DNA of 64,000 nt. It comes from Corallium rubrum (Eukaryota > Cnidaria > Anthozoa > Scleralcyonacea > Coralliidae). Location: positions 69,894,132-69,958,131 of the forward strand of contig OZ035997.1 in the NCBI GenBank assembly GCA_964035015.1, given 5' to 3'. The notes under the pieces are model-generated. The model had not been told where the DNA came from and made no database searches. It worked only from the letters and a program-made list of their open reading frames with translations. A program made the position numbers and the translations under genes. Below are positions 1 through 8,582 of this stretch, in pieces (the stretch's first letter is position 1; each line of letters starts with the position of its first letter).

Positions 1-471
1 GAAAGTCAAGAAACAAAAACACCTGGTGAAAGAAAAATAATAGAATTTTTAAATAAAAAAGGACTGAAAAGCAACACTCTTCAAATGGGTAATAAAAGCA
101 TTAATCGTGCAGATTTAATATATGATTTATCACACAACGCGAGTAAACAATTTATGTTAAACATTAATGAACGAAGAGTTGCTTTAAAATACTTAAAAAA
201 AAAAAAAAATATGCCTGCTAGCATCATTAAAAATGCTGTATTGAGAAAACACTACACTACAAAACAATACGAATCCGGCGATACAACGGAGGGTGAGACA
301 GAAGGTTCAACAGGAAGTTCATCAGCAGCAGACATTTTCGATATACCGGTAAAAAAACAAAAAGGAAGTTCAATTTTCGATATACCGAAAAAAAAACAAT
401 ATTATCACGCTAATCCCAATTTGGAATTTGCTCAACTACGTGCAAAAGCTCGTGGTAGATTATCTGCTTAA
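1..471 (+). CDS. Unrecognised viral protein, 5' end outside window
   Basis: The frame is open from base 1, so the true start probably lies left of the window; the first ATG in view is at 85. The visible 156 residues are Lys/Asn-rich. A serine/threonine/glutamate-rich low-complexity stretch is followed by two copies of a short motif (Ser-Ser, one or two residues, Phe-Asp-Ile-Pro, then Lys-Lys-Gln) at about residues 84-108 counted from the ATG at 85, ending in an Arg/Ala-rich tail. The stop at 469-471 is 7 bases before the protease ATG, so the two are probably co-transcribed. A repeated short motif beside the protease fits a processed minor virion protein, but no family is recognised. Confidence 0.6.
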   Translation, partial: ESQETKTPGERKIIEFLNKKGLKSNTLQMGNKSINRADLIYDLSHNASKQFMLNINERRVALKYLKKKKNMPASIIKNAVLRKHYTTKQYESGDTTEGETEGSTGSSSAADIFDIPVKKQKGSSIFDIPKKKQYYHANPNLEFAQLRAKARGRLSA

Positions 472-478
472 AAAAAAA

Positions 479-1081
479 ATGAGGGATGGAAAAAAATGTA
501 AATTCGTATGTTTTTTAAAACGTTTTCTGTACACTAACGAAATTGAAAAGCTAGCGTCTGAAAATGTTATGTTAAAAAAATATTTTTTGGGCGCTTTTCC
601 AGCAGACGTATTGCCTAAAAATATAACAAAAAATTGTTGTTGGATATGGAATACGGATGAAAGTGACGCCGATGGTCGCCATTGGGTAGCTATTTGGTTG
701 AGCGGGGATAAAATGTATTTTTTCGATAGTTTTGCAAAGTCAGTCGATTTTTATCGTCGCGATTATTGGTTGAAATATGCAAAAAAAACACAAAAGAAAT
801 TTATTTACGTACAGAAACGTCAATTACAATCAAAAATAACGTATACTTGTGGTTATTGGAGTTTATTATATTTATACGAAAAATGCAAAAACGTAGAAAA
901 TGCTAATCACTGGTGGAAATGGAAAAACAATAAAATAAAAATAAATAACGAAATAAATTTAAAAAAAAAAATCGATATTAGATTTGGTGATATAATCGAT
1001 AAATTAATAGTTAAAAAATGTAAAAGTAAAGAAGAAAATCAACAATGTTGTCGTAGTTTTACAGAGTCTTTTATTAAATAA
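479..1081 (+). CDS. Adenain-type (ULP1-like) cysteine protease, virion maturation
   Basis: This 200-residue protein has the order of catalytic landmarks of adenovirus/Polinton maturation proteases: His68 in GRHWVAIWL, Asp83 in FFDSF, and nucleophile Cys124 in YTCGYWSLL. The spacing and the aromatic context around each residue fit the C48/C5-type papain-like fold. Such enzymes cleave capsid and core precursors after Gly-Gly or Gly-X-Gly sites during assembly. An ATG at 428 exists in the same frame but overlaps the upstream gene; the ATG at 479 follows that gene's stop and a run of nine A, so it is preferred. The stop codon overlaps an AATAAA signal at about 1076. Many Gly-Gly motifs occur in the small proteins encoded just downstream on the other strand. 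Confidence 0.88.
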   Translation: MRDGKKCKFVCFLKRFLYTNEIEKLASENVMLKKYFLGAFPADVLPKNITKNCCWIWNTDESDADGRHWVAIWLSGDKMYFFDSFAKSVDFYRRDYWLKYAKKTQKKFIYVQKRQLQSKITYTCGYWSLLYLYEKCKNVENANHWWKWKNNKIKINNEINLKKKIDIRFGDIIDKLIVKKCKSKEENQQCCRSFTESFIK

Positions 1082-1097
1082 AAATTTTTTTTTTACA

Positions 1098-1268
1098 TTA
1101 AAATATTCCACCAAGCACACTCGCTATAGCTAGCAACCCCCCAAGCCCTCCTTTTTGTCTTTTTTTTACTCCTCTTTGTCTTTTTTTCAAAACACCTCCT
1201 CTTTGTCTTTTTTTCAACCCCTCACCTCTTTGCATAGGGTATGGGGAATTCCCCCAGTACCCACGCAT
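1098..1268 (-). CDS. Small basic protein with hydrophobic glycine-rich tail (core or minor capsid candidate)
   Basis: This 56-residue ORF has three Lys-Lys-Arg-Gln clusters, two of them followed by Gly-Gly or Gly-Val. It ends in a hydrophobic Gly/Leu/Ala segment that could form an amphipathic or membrane-active helix. The composition recalls the adenovirus pX/pVI class of small core and membrane-lytic proteins, but that is analogy, not homology. The frame overlaps the end of the ORF at 1222-1440 in another phase. Because Gly-Gly-type motifs continue across both frames, the two could be one protein broken by an indel near the C/T homopolymers at about 1290-1300, or two overlapping genes. Confidence 0.5.
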   Translation of the reverse strand: MRGYWGNSPYPMQRGEGLKKRQRGGVLKKRQRGVKKRQKGGLGGLLAIASVLGGIF

Positions 1269-1440
1269 ACCGGGGTGCGTAAACAGTTGACCCCCCTTTT
1301 TGTCCAAACCATCTTCTTCTGACTGATTTCGGCATTAAAGGAAGACCACCTTTTTGTTTAAAAAAAATTTTTTTTTTCTGTGCTTTCGGCATGAATAAAC
1401 TAAGAAGACCAAAACCGCCTTTTTGCCCTTTTTTTCCCAT
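1222..1440 (-). CDS. Small basic protein with repeated Gln-Lys-Gly-Gly motif
   Basis: The protein is 72 residues from the ATG at 1440, two bases after the stop of the preceding ORF. It carries three copies of Gln-Lys-Gly-Gly spaced by roughly 20 residues, separated by a hydrophobic Gly-Phe-Gly-Leu-Leu segment, a lysine cluster and an arginine cluster. Regularly spaced Gly-Gly sites in a basic protein next to an adenain-like protease suggest a virion precursor cut into short basic peptides (inference). Its end overlaps the next ORF in another phase. Confidence 0.5.
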   Translation of the reverse strand: MGKKGQKGGFGLLSLFMPKAQKKKIFFKQKGGLPLMPKSVRRRWFGQKGGSTVYAPRYAWVLGEFPIPYAKR

Positions 1441-1441
1441 T

Positions 1442-1612
1442 TCACCAGTCGGGGGTATACAGAATTTTACCAACTGTTCGTTTCCGCGGTTTGACACCAC
1501 TACCTCTTTGGTTTTTTTTCTTGCGGTATAAATATCTCAATTGATTTGTTTGTTTCGCACGAAAAGCGTCGTAAAATCCCCCTAATTGACGACGTTGTTT
1601 TCGCCGTCGCAT
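1442..1612 (-). CDS. Arg/Lys-rich 56-residue protein, protamine-like core candidate
   Basis: The ATG at 1612 opens a 56-codon frame beginning Met-Arg-Arg-Arg-Lys-Gln-Arg-Arg. About one third of the residues are Arg or Lys, spread throughout, with few acidic residues. Strong basicity, small size and position at the head of the minus-strand group of basic ORFs resemble DNA-condensing core proteins (pVII-like) of adenoviruses and Polintons. No sequence family is recognised. Its TGA at 1442-1444 nearly touches the ATG of the next ORF at 1440. Confidence 0.5.
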   Translation of the reverse strand: MRRRKQRRQLGGFYDAFRAKQTNQLRYLYRKKKNQRGSGVKPRKRTVGKILYTPDW

Positions 1613-1680
1613 CTTGTATTAGAATGAACAATAACAAACAAACAATTTTTTTTAAATTTTTTTTATTAAGAAAAAAATAA

Positions 1681-2319
1681 TTACACGTTATAAACTAATG
1701 TATTTTCACCGGGAAATATATTAGTGCGTACGCGAGTATTTTCATAACTATTTGCCGCGTTATCAAATAATAAATAACCATAAGGGTCTTTATTTACATC
1801 ATCTAAAATAGATGTGAATACTTCACGATTTATTTTTTTATTATCGCCAATAGTATACATATTTCTAACATCGGCTAAATTTTTAAACATTAAATGATAT
1901 TGACTATTGACACGTGAGTTGCGTAATTTACCATCGCCGTACATTAAATTTTGACATACAAAAATAACACTAATATTTTTATGATGGGCGTCACGACACG
2001 CAAAGTTATTCAAATTAGTTAAATTTTTTTTCGAAGAAGCAGCAACGGTCATAAGATCGTCTAAAATTACTAAAGTATTATCGTTTAAATTAGTTTGTAA
2101 ATCAGCTGCCTTCGGGATCCCTTTAGTACACTCAATAAATTCAATTTCCAGATTTTTTTCTTTCCCCACGCGTTCGATCTCACTGTACAGGGGTTGATAA
2201 GACGTGTATAGAAACAAAACTTTATCGACTAAAGGTGTTACCATACTCTCGATGGATTGTATTAATTTGTAAAGCCAAAATGTTTTACCACACTGCGACG
2301 GTCCGCATAATGTTAACAT
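1681..2319 (-). CDS. A32/FtsK-HerA-type DNA packaging ATPase
   Basis: This is a 212-residue P-loop ATPase. Walker A (GPSQCGKT) is at residues 6-13, and Walker B is a hydrophobic run ending in Asp-Asp (LVILDDL) near residue 90. Later residues resemble the arginine-finger and Asn-rich sensor regions of this family. These ATPases pump genomes into capsids of Polintons, virophages and large DNA viruses. The ATG at 2319 leaves only five residues before the P-loop, which is short for the family. The frame is open upstream for 15 more codons of family-like sequence, up to the TAG that ends the polymerase in the same frame, so a non-AUG start or readthrough is possible. The stop is at 1681-1683. Confidence 0.88.
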   Translation of the reverse strand: MLTLCGPSQCGKTFWLYKLIQSIESMVTPLVDKVLFLYTSYQPLYSEIERVGKEKNLEIEFIECTKGIPKAADLQTNLNDNTLVILDDLMTVAASSKKNLTNLNNFACRDAHHKNISVIFVCQNLMYGDGKLRNSRVNSQYHLMFKNLADVRNMYTIGDNKKINREVFTSILDDVNKDPYGYLLFDNAANSYENTRVRTNIFPGENTLVYNV

Positions 2320-2364
2320 AAACGGATGTTGAAAGGGTATTACAGCGCCATTTAATTGAACTCT

Positions 2365-5300
2365 CTACAAAAAACCATAAGGAACGGTGTAAAAATTATT
2401 TTTAGCTACACGTTTGTTAAAAGTGAAAGTGAATTTTTTCTCTTCGTCTGCGGTGAAAATATGGTTGATTTTATCGCGTGTTATTTTATCTGTATATTTA
2501 ATTTTAATCAGCTGCGATTTATCTTCGACGCAATTTTTTAATGATTCAAAATTTAACTGTTTTTTTATTTTTTCATTGGTTAAACTAAAACCCTTTATGT
2601 GCACAATTTCGTTATCTAAATTTGTTCGGTACGAATACGATTTCGGACCTGTTGCGCAAAATTGAGTGATCCATTCATTTCTTTTTAACTCGTTTGTTAA
2701 ATCACCCAGATAATTCCCTCTCTTAACCGTTACGTCGCTAGTTTTACTCGTGTAAATTACGGAGTCGGTGTCAAAATACAAAACACGTTCGCCTAAGCTA
2801 TCGATCAACTCGTACAATTTCAAGCGCGCGTAGGCTGTGACAAAACTCGCAATAACTACGTTACCGGTTCTTAACGGGGTAGCAACGACATCGGTTTTTT
2901 GATAAGTGACACGCAAGGTGTTTTCGTTAACAAAATCAGTCGAAGTTAAATCTACATTCGGATCGTTCGCTAGTCTTAATAATTCGTGGTAATCGGATAA
3001 AAAATCGACTTTTGTATTATTATCGTTTTGTGCAAATTTACCCCAAAGTGAATTTAATATATTTTTCGCTGTAGCTCGTAAACCCGGGTTATATTCTATC
3101 TTCTCTTTTTCTAATAAAATACCCTCGTTTCTATAGTAGTCAGCGATATATTTATCAACTTCGGAATCGATTAAATTTTTATCGTCGTCATAACATTCGT
3201 CGGGAAAACCGCTCGCCTCCTGTTTTATTTTTAAAAAACAATTTACAAACTCTTGAAAAATTCTTTCCTGACGCGGGTAATGGTAAATTTCATAAGTTTC
3301 AATGATTCTGTAACCTTTTTCAATAGCTTTATTTACTTCTACGCTAGACCAGGTACCCGAAATACACCGTTCATCTTCGTTATGCGTACACGGTGTTAAT
3401 TGAATTCTGCTGGCGCACGCGTGACACAAAGGAAATATTAACCGGTCGTTAAGACGTACGGGTAAAACGGGAAAATACAAGTGTTGCGGCGGTAAAATAC
3501 GGCATTTTACTAAACCGAATACTTCAGCTATTTTCACACGCTCACATTCTTCTTTAATATATATCGTTGGATGACCGACGGGGAATTTGTTGGCTTTTTG
3601 AACGTAGGGGTATAAAGATGTGAAATCATCGTAATTAATTTTTTCATCCATGTTTGTGTTTTTAAATAAGCAAACAGGCGATGTTCGACCACCGTAAAGC
3701 GCATCTCTTACTTCTAACGGGAGATAAGCGCTGTAAAAAATCTTTTTTTCAATTATATTTTTTTTCGTGAATTTACATTCTTCTTGAAAATCACATTCCC
3801 ATTTTTCTATTACTTTATAACCGGCTTTTTCCATGTCATGCGTGAATTTTTTTGTCGCCGCGTAAAGATGCGTAAATTTCGTATTATTTAAACGATTCGT
3901 TTCGTAGGGATAATAACATTTCACGCACCCGTGAAAATAGCATCCGTGAAATTGATAGACGGTGTTCTCGTAAAAACCGTCGACATAACGACCCAAAATT
4001 TGCTTTTCACCATTTCGCGAACATTTATACTCTAACGCACCGTTTGCTTCTTCTGCGTTTATTTTATCTAGCCACATTAGCGCTACAACACTTTGATTAG
4101 CACGACCCCTATACCCGCTAGCGGGTATGATTCCGACACATTTGTCTCTTAAAAAATTCATACGAAATACTTTTAACGTCAGACTTGCTATGGTGATACA
4201 TTCTGTGTCGTAAAAAGGGACGACGCCAGAAGTATCACGCATAAACATAGCGAATTTAATGCATCCTTTTCGTAAAATATCGACGTCCGAGCTACAGTAA
4301 TAATACATTTCTTCTTCAAATACATATGGTTTTTCTTTTTTTTTCAAATACCATTCTTCAAATTTAGCTTTTGTTTTCTCCTCCATATTTTCAAGATCGA
4401 AATAATCACGCGCGACAATATCCCCTACATAGAATAAATCTGTAAATTTATACGGATGAAATCCCTTCGTTAATTCCTCAAGCCCCATTGTTTCTGGAAT
4501 TTTAGACAATTTCATGTGTAAAAATGAATAGCTATCGAAAAAAGTTATTTTCTTATCAGGGATTTTCAACATCATTATTTTACATCCATTCATTATAGTG
4601 TCAGGGTAAATTTTTTTTTCATTAATGAGATATTGAAAAATAAAAATAGTGTCAAACCGCCCCCCATTATGCGCTAACCAAACAGAATTTTCTTGTGCTA
4701 ATAGAAACTCGCATAATTCCTTTACAGTATCGCTCCCTTGAAAAACAAATTCACGTCTTCCACAGCAAGGTTGAATATTATCGCTCGCGATGTGTTTTTT
4801 ACTTTTTTTAAACTCAATATTTTCACATTTACGACACACTTTTTGCACAACGCAATAATACGGTACCATTAATTTATTTTCATCGACGCGCGTTTCAAAA
4901 TCAAAAAAAAATAAAGTAGGTTGTTTAATTTGTTTGTTTGTTTTCACGGTTTTCATATAACAAAAATGCGTTTTATCCTTATAGTCGTTGCAGTGGTGAC
5001 AAAACTGCTTATTACAATCATGCTTTTTCGTATTCTTAGCAGAAAAAAAACGAAAACGCGGTACAATCTTAGCGCAAGTTTGGCAAAAAAATAAGTAACT
5101 ACACGGTGTTAATTTTCCGTAATTACCCTGTTGAGGGAAAAAAACACGGTTCGACAAATGAGCTAAAAAACATTTATTATTATAAAATAAAATGTTACAA
5201 TTGGAACACTCAATTTTGCAGTCGATGGTGCGATGACATTCAGATTGTTCATAGCAACGTTGGCATGTCAAATGATTATGGCACATATGCGTGTCTTTAC

Positions 5301-6387
5301 GCTCATGATTTAAGTAATAATTCATGCATTTCACGCAAAATTTGCTCGGTGGTAACTTCGAAAATTTAACCATGCTTAAAACGACATCGTAATGTTTATT
5401 ATTTAACCACAAACAAACAATGTCGTTGGTTAACTTAATTAAATTACCCTCTTTATCGCATCGCGAATCATACACTATATCGTTATCAAATTGATCCGAA
5501 TATACTACTAAATCAACACCCTGCCGTTTAAGAAAATTCTGATAAATACCGCCGTAATGTTTACCCCCCACACAACATCCTTCAACTATACCGCATTTGT
5601 CATAAATCTCACGAACCTCATCAATAGTGTACAGTGTATCGACAGCTGTATGTGGGGATCTTTCCATTTGCACATACCGCGTGTCTTTTTTTAACCACGA
5701 TAAACCCACTAATAAACTAACTGCGAAGCAACAATTTTTAATGATTTTGTTTAACCCATCACACACTATGGAAAAAACACCCATGCGTTGATCGCGCCCG
5801 TATTTTTCCACATTTTTACCACCACCCCCCTCATCATCATCATCGCCGCCTCCACTACCCAATTGCTGATATATTCTTTTTCTGCCCAATTGTTTGTTGT
5901 TTTTTTTATTTTTATTATACGTGTGGGGAAAAGTCTGAATTACCACGTTTGATTCCCACCCGTCAGCGATCAACGCACGGTTGCTCTGCATCATTTTTTC
6001 AAAAATATTTAATAAAAAATTGACGTTAAAATCTTTAAGTTGAAGAACAGCGGTTGAAAAATAAGATTTTGGAGCGTGTGAGAAAATAAAACGCACGTAA
6101 TCATTCTCTGAACTTGTAGACGCTCGAGCTACATTCAGCAAGTAAGTAAACACTACACGTAACGAATGAATGAAGGCGATAAAATTCATACCTGATTTTC
6201 GCGCAATCGAAACGTGTAGTGTTTTTTGAGAAAATTTAAATTTTTCATTATAAGAAGAACTTATAGTATTAGTTTTAAAATCTTCTTCAACTCTTTTTTC
6301 ATCTCCTCTTTTTTTACGTTCTTCTAATAATGCCCTTAATTCACTCACATCTTCATCTGTAAACACATAAGGGTTTTTTTCAGCCAT
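2365..6387 (-). CDS. polB: Protein-primed family B DNA polymerase
   Basis: The protein has 1,340 residues, typical of Polinton/adintovirus pPolB. Motifs in order: exonuclease I (DFETR, about residue 497), exonuclease II (HNGGRFD, about 573), exonuclease III (YYCSSDVDIL, about 698), polymerase A (DDFTSLYP, about 922), polymerase B (NILNSLWGKFA, about 1,110) and polymerase C (YFDTDS, about 1,203). All catalytic acidic residues are present. The N-terminal half holds a Gly/Asp-rich linker near 177-190 and a region of clustered Cys/His pairs (about 345-480) that probably binds zinc. It copies linear genomes from a protein primer. The open frame with no breaks suggests a recent insertion or an unintegrated viral sequence. 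Confidence 0.96.
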   Translation of the reverse strand: MAEKNPYVFTDEDVSELRALLEERKKRGDEKRVEEDFKTNTISSSYNEKFKFSQKTLHVSIARKSGMNFIAFIHSLRVVFTYLLNVARASTSSENDYVRFIFSHAPKSYFSTAVLQLKDFNVNFLLNIFEKMMQSNRALIADGWESNVVIQTFPHTYNKNKKNNKQLGRKRIYQQLGSGGGDDDDEGGGGKNVEKYGRDQRMGVFSIVCDGLNKIIKNCCFAVSLLVGLSWLKKDTRYVQMERSPHTAVDTLYTIDEVREIYDKCGIVEGCCVGGKHYGGIYQNFLKRQGVDLVVYSDQFDNDIVYDSRCDKEGNLIKLTNDIVCLWLNNKHYDVVLSMVKFSKLPPSKFCVKCMNYYLNHERKDTHMCHNHLTCQRCYEQSECHRTIDCKIECSNCNILFYNNKCFLAHLSNRVFFPQQGNYGKLTPCSYLFFCQTCAKIVPRFRFFSAKNTKKHDCNKQFCHHCNDYKDKTHFCYMKTVKTNKQIKQPTLFFFDFETRVDENKLMVPYYCVVQKVCRKCENIEFKKSKKHIASDNIQPCCGRREFVFQGSDTVKELCEFLLAQENSVWLAHNGGRFDTIFIFQYLINEKKIYPDTIMNGCKIMMLKIPDKKITFFDSYSFLHMKLSKIPETMGLEELTKGFHPYKFTDLFYVGDIVARDYFDLENMEEKTKAKFEEWYLKKKEKPYVFEEEMYYYCSSDVDILRKGCIKFAMFMRDTSGVVPFYDTECITIASLTLKVFRMNFLRDKCVGIIPASGYRGRANQSVVALMWLDKINAEEANGALEYKCSRNGEKQILGRYVDGFYENTVYQFHGCYFHGCVKCYYPYETNRLNNTKFTHLYAATKKFTHDMEKAGYKVIEKWECDFQEECKFTKKNIIEKKIFYSAYLPLEVRDALYGGRTSPVCLFKNTNMDEKINYDDFTSLYPYVQKANKFPVGHPTIYIKEECERVKIAEVFGLVKCRILPPQHLYFPVLPVRLNDRLIFPLCHACASRIQLTPCTHNEDERCISGTWSSVEVNKAIEKGYRIIETYEIYHYPRQERIFQEFVNCFLKIKQEASGFPDECYDDDKNLIDSEVDKYIADYYRNEGILLEKEKIEYNPGLRATAKNILNSLWGKFAQNDNNTKVDFLSDYHELLRLANDPNVDLTSTDFVNENTLRVTYQKTDVVATPLRTGNVVIASFVTAYARLKLYELIDSLGERVLYFDTDSVIYTSKTSDVTVKRGNYLGDLTNELKRNEWITQFCATGPKSYSYRTNLDNEIVHIKGFSLTNEKIKKQLNFESLKNCVEDKSQLIKIKYTDKITRDKINHIFTADEEKKFTFTFNKRVAKNNFYTVPYGFL

Positions 6388-6547
6388 TTTTTCTTTTACT
6401 TCTAAAAAAAAAAGGAAATTTTCTTCTCTCTTCTTCTTCGTTTTTTACTTCACCATCAACACGATCGATCACTACGTTTTCTGAATCACGTATATTTATA
6501 CAGTTAAATGTAAAAAAGGGTTTATCTTTAGAACACATTTCACCCAT
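6380..6547 (-). CDS. Short ORF immediately upstream of and overlapping the polymerase
   Basis: A 55-codon frame starts at the ATG at 6547 and ends in a TGA that overlaps the first codons of the polymerase. The product is charged, with an acidic stretch of four Glu followed by a Phe/Arg/Lys-rich end. No family is recognised. The tight overlap could couple translation or could be a leader ORF. It may be chance, since the frame is short. Confidence 0.35.
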   Translation of the reverse strand: MGEMCSKDKPFFTFNCINIRDSENVVIDRVDGEVKNEEEERRKFPFFFRSKRKNG

Positions 6548-6650
6548 TTTTTCAAAAAAAAAAACTAAAATTTAAAAAAAAAAATAAAATAAATAAATAA
6601 TATATAATACAAACAGCGCCAGGTTTTTTTTTAGTAATTAGCACCCAACC
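6548..6650. promoter_or_regulatory. AT-rich divergent promoter region
   Basis: This gap separates the minus-strand polymerase group from the plus-strand group at 6651. It is almost pure A/T up to about 6610, with TATATAATA at 6601-6609, 42 bases before the plus-strand ATG. It probably drives transcription both ways (inference). Confidence 0.45.
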
Positions 6651-6986
6651 ATGGATTACGGTCACATTCACATCGAGGTTTATTTAAAAAATAAAGAAAA
6701 CGAACATACCTACATGGGATACGAAATTCTCGATAATGATGAAGAAATATTATTCTCTCCTTTTATCTTACAAGACTGTCTTCAAGAATTTCAAAATAAC
6801 GAAGGAAAACAATTAATATTTATTTCAAGTTTTGAATTAACGCAACGCTTTAATGATATGCGAAAAAAAATATTACACATACCTTCAGATATATTGTATA
6901 AGATAGAATGTTTAATTAAATTTATCACAAAGAGAGAGAAAATAGATAACCAGGATCTTTACATGGGAATAAGAACAATATTCTAA
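6651..6986 (+). CDS. Unrecognised 111-residue viral protein
   Basis: The ATG at 6651 lies in a good context (ACC ATG G) 42 bases after a TATA-like box. The product is acidic in its first half and Lys-rich in its second, with no transmembrane segment or Cys pairs. It ends 13 bases before the SET-domain gene and is probably co-transcribed with it. No family is recognised. Confidence 0.6.
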   Translation: MDYGHIHIEVYLKNKENEHTYMGYEILDNDEEILFSPFILQDCLQEFQNNEGKQLIFISSFELTQRFNDMRKKILHIPSDILYKIECLIKFITKREKIDNQDLYMGIRTIF

Positions 6987-6999
6987 AAAAAATAAAAAA

Positions 7000-7557
7000 A
7001 TGGTTAAACAAGGTGTGAATAGAGGTGGTCGAAAAATGAGTTTAATTTCGCAAAATGTGCGCGCTGTTTTACAATGTCGAAGCTTCACGTTAAAAAGAAA
7101 ACGATGTCGAAAAAGAACAGCTCACACGCATAAATGTTGGATTCATCTAGCAAAAGAAGATAACTTACGTGTTAAAAAATCACAGATTCCAAACGCAGGC
7201 AAAGGGCTGTACGCTTGGAAAAAACCTTTTAGACGCGATACACCCGTCTCTACGTACACAGGTGAAAGAACCACAGTAAAACGTATGGATCGAAAATACG
7301 GTGCTAAAACAATCGCACAATATAGCTTATGCGATGGTCCCCGTCACTGTGTCGATGCTTATAAATCAACGGATGGAGCGGCTCGATTCTGTAATGATGC
7401 GAAGGGATCGCGACATAAAAATAACGCTTGTTTTACAGGAACAACTAAACACAATAATCGATTTAAATTACATGCAACCGCGGGTATAAAACCCCATCAG
7501 GAAATTTTTGCCGACTACGGTAACGAATACTGGCCGCGTGGGTACTTTAAAAAGTAA
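7000..7557 (+). CDS. Virus-encoded SET-domain protein (candidate lysine methyltransferase)
   Basis: The protein has 185 residues. An N-terminal zinc-like patch (Cys26, Cys36, Cys46, His49, in the pattern of small KRCxxxT...CWIH modules seen in some large DNA viruses) is followed by a compact SET domain. The AdoMet loop is GKGLYA (68-72), the pseudoknot strand is ARFCNDA (128-134), where cellular enzymes usually have Arg-Phe-x-Asn-His, and the catalytic Tyr region is DYGNEYW (172-178). The domain is about as small as the chlorovirus vSET, which methylates histone H3. A host-chromatin role is inference; the unusual Cys-Asn-Asp in the pseudoknot leaves activity open. Confidence 0.82.
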   Translation: MVKQGVNRGGRKMSLISQNVRAVLQCRSFTLKRKRCRKRTAHTHKCWIHLAKEDNLRVKKSQIPNAGKGLYAWKKPFRRDTPVSTYTGERTTVKRMDRKYGAKTIAQYSLCDGPRHCVDAYKSTDGAARFCNDAKGSRHKNNACFTGTTKHNNRFKLHATAGIKPHQEIFADYGNEYWPRGYFKK

Positions 7558-7585
7558 TAAATTAATTATAAAACGAAAAAAAAAA

Positions 7586-7846
7586 ATGAGTAGAAACCGG
7601 AGAAACACGGGTTTTCGAGGAAAAAAAAGACAAAGAGGTGGGCGTGGTAAAAAAATTCAAAAAGTCATGAATATTATGAAAGATTTTCAAACCACCAAAA
7701 ACAAGATTTTAAAGAAAATAAAAAACGGGGTGGTGAAAGTGAAGAAATTTAAAAAAAAACAATTTGGTGGTTTGGTGCAGCCGAGTGTAGACACATATCA
7801 ACAATTTGGTGGGAGAATGACACCCAAAAAATATTATTTAAAATAA
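7586..7846 (+). CDS. Small basic protein with Gly-Gly motifs
   Basis: The product has 86 residues from an ATG after a ten-A run. The N terminus is Arg/Lys-rich with a Lys-Arg-Gln-Arg-Gly-Gly motif, the middle is Lys-rich and probably helical, and the C terminus has two Gln-Phe-Gly-Gly motifs. This matches the style of the basic ORFs at 1.1-1.6 kb, so it is likely another core or processed virion protein. AATAAA signals follow at about 7860 and 7874, facing the convergent minus-strand gene. Confidence 0.55.
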   Translation: MSRNRRNTGFRGKKRQRGGRGKKIQKVMNIMKDFQTTKNKILKKIKNGVVKVKKFKKKQFGGLVQPSVDTYQQFGGRMTPKKYYLK

Positions 7847-7940
7847 TTTTTAAAAAATATAAATAAAAATCAAAATAAATTATAGAGAAAAAAACAAAGA
7901 CGTAGTTTTTTTTTTTGTTGCTTTCAACAAATCTTTATTT

Positions 7941-8582
7941 TTAAAAAAAATTATCGGAATAAATTACACGTGTTTCATACGTTACGTAAGGTAGGTGAGC
8001 TACACCGTATTTTACATTCTTTCTCGTTTTAATGAATTCTTTAAATTCAATATGTTGAAGTAAAATTAAATCGTCGTCTCGAGATAAATCATATTTTAAA
8101 TTCTCAATTTTAATTGAACTTGAAAACATAGGTAAACTAAAATATGCGTCTTTTGAATTTCGGGGGATTATTTGATCCGATGTTATATGGTTCGCAACAT
8201 AAGGAGTAGTTATTTTTAGCAAATCTTTATTTACTTGAAGTATAGTGAAAAAAATACTACCATGTTCTTCACTCTGCACATTTTTAGAAATTTTAATTTC
8301 TATAGAATCAATTATTTTTCTTTTTTCCCACGCATTTAAATCGGGAGTGCGCGTTAAAGAAAATGGATACGCATTTTGGTTTTTCAAGCCTGAATTTATA
8401 GATGTAAAAGTAATAGCTCTCGTTTTCTCATTAACATAAGGTTCGATAATAGCCCCTTGACGTGCACTTTGTTCTCGAAAATGATACTCGTGGTTGGAAC
8501 GTTTCGCCGGTGTTTTTCCATATTCGTCTGCTGAATGAAACCAAAAACGCGGATTTTTTATAATAATTTTTTTATCAGCCAT
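7941..8582 (-). CDS. Unrecognised 213-residue viral protein
   Basis: The intact frame overlaps the upstream gene by 8 bases (ATG at 8582, upstream stop at 8575), as in an operon-like pair. Predicted content is mixed, with many beta-prone stretches, no Cys clusters and no membrane segment. The stop is followed within ten bases by a minus-strand AATAAA (7930-7935). A structural role is possible from size and beta-rich look, but no family is recognised. Confidence 0.65.
   Translation of the reverse strand: MADKKIIIKNPRFWFHSADEYGKTPAKRSNHEYHFREQSARQGAIIEPYVNEKTRAITFTSINSGLKNQNAYPFSLTRTPDLNAWEKRKIIDSIEIKISKNVQSEEHGSIFFTILQVNKDLLKITTPYVANHITSDQIIPRNSKDAYFSLPMFSSSIKIENLKYDLSRDDDLILLQHIEFKEFIKTRKNVKYGVAHLPYVTYETRVIYSDNFF

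Noticed and set aside
1098-1500. Treating the two overlapping basic frames as one certain frameshifted gene
   Set aside because: Both a homopolymer error and two real overlapping genes are possible; the sequence alone cannot decide.
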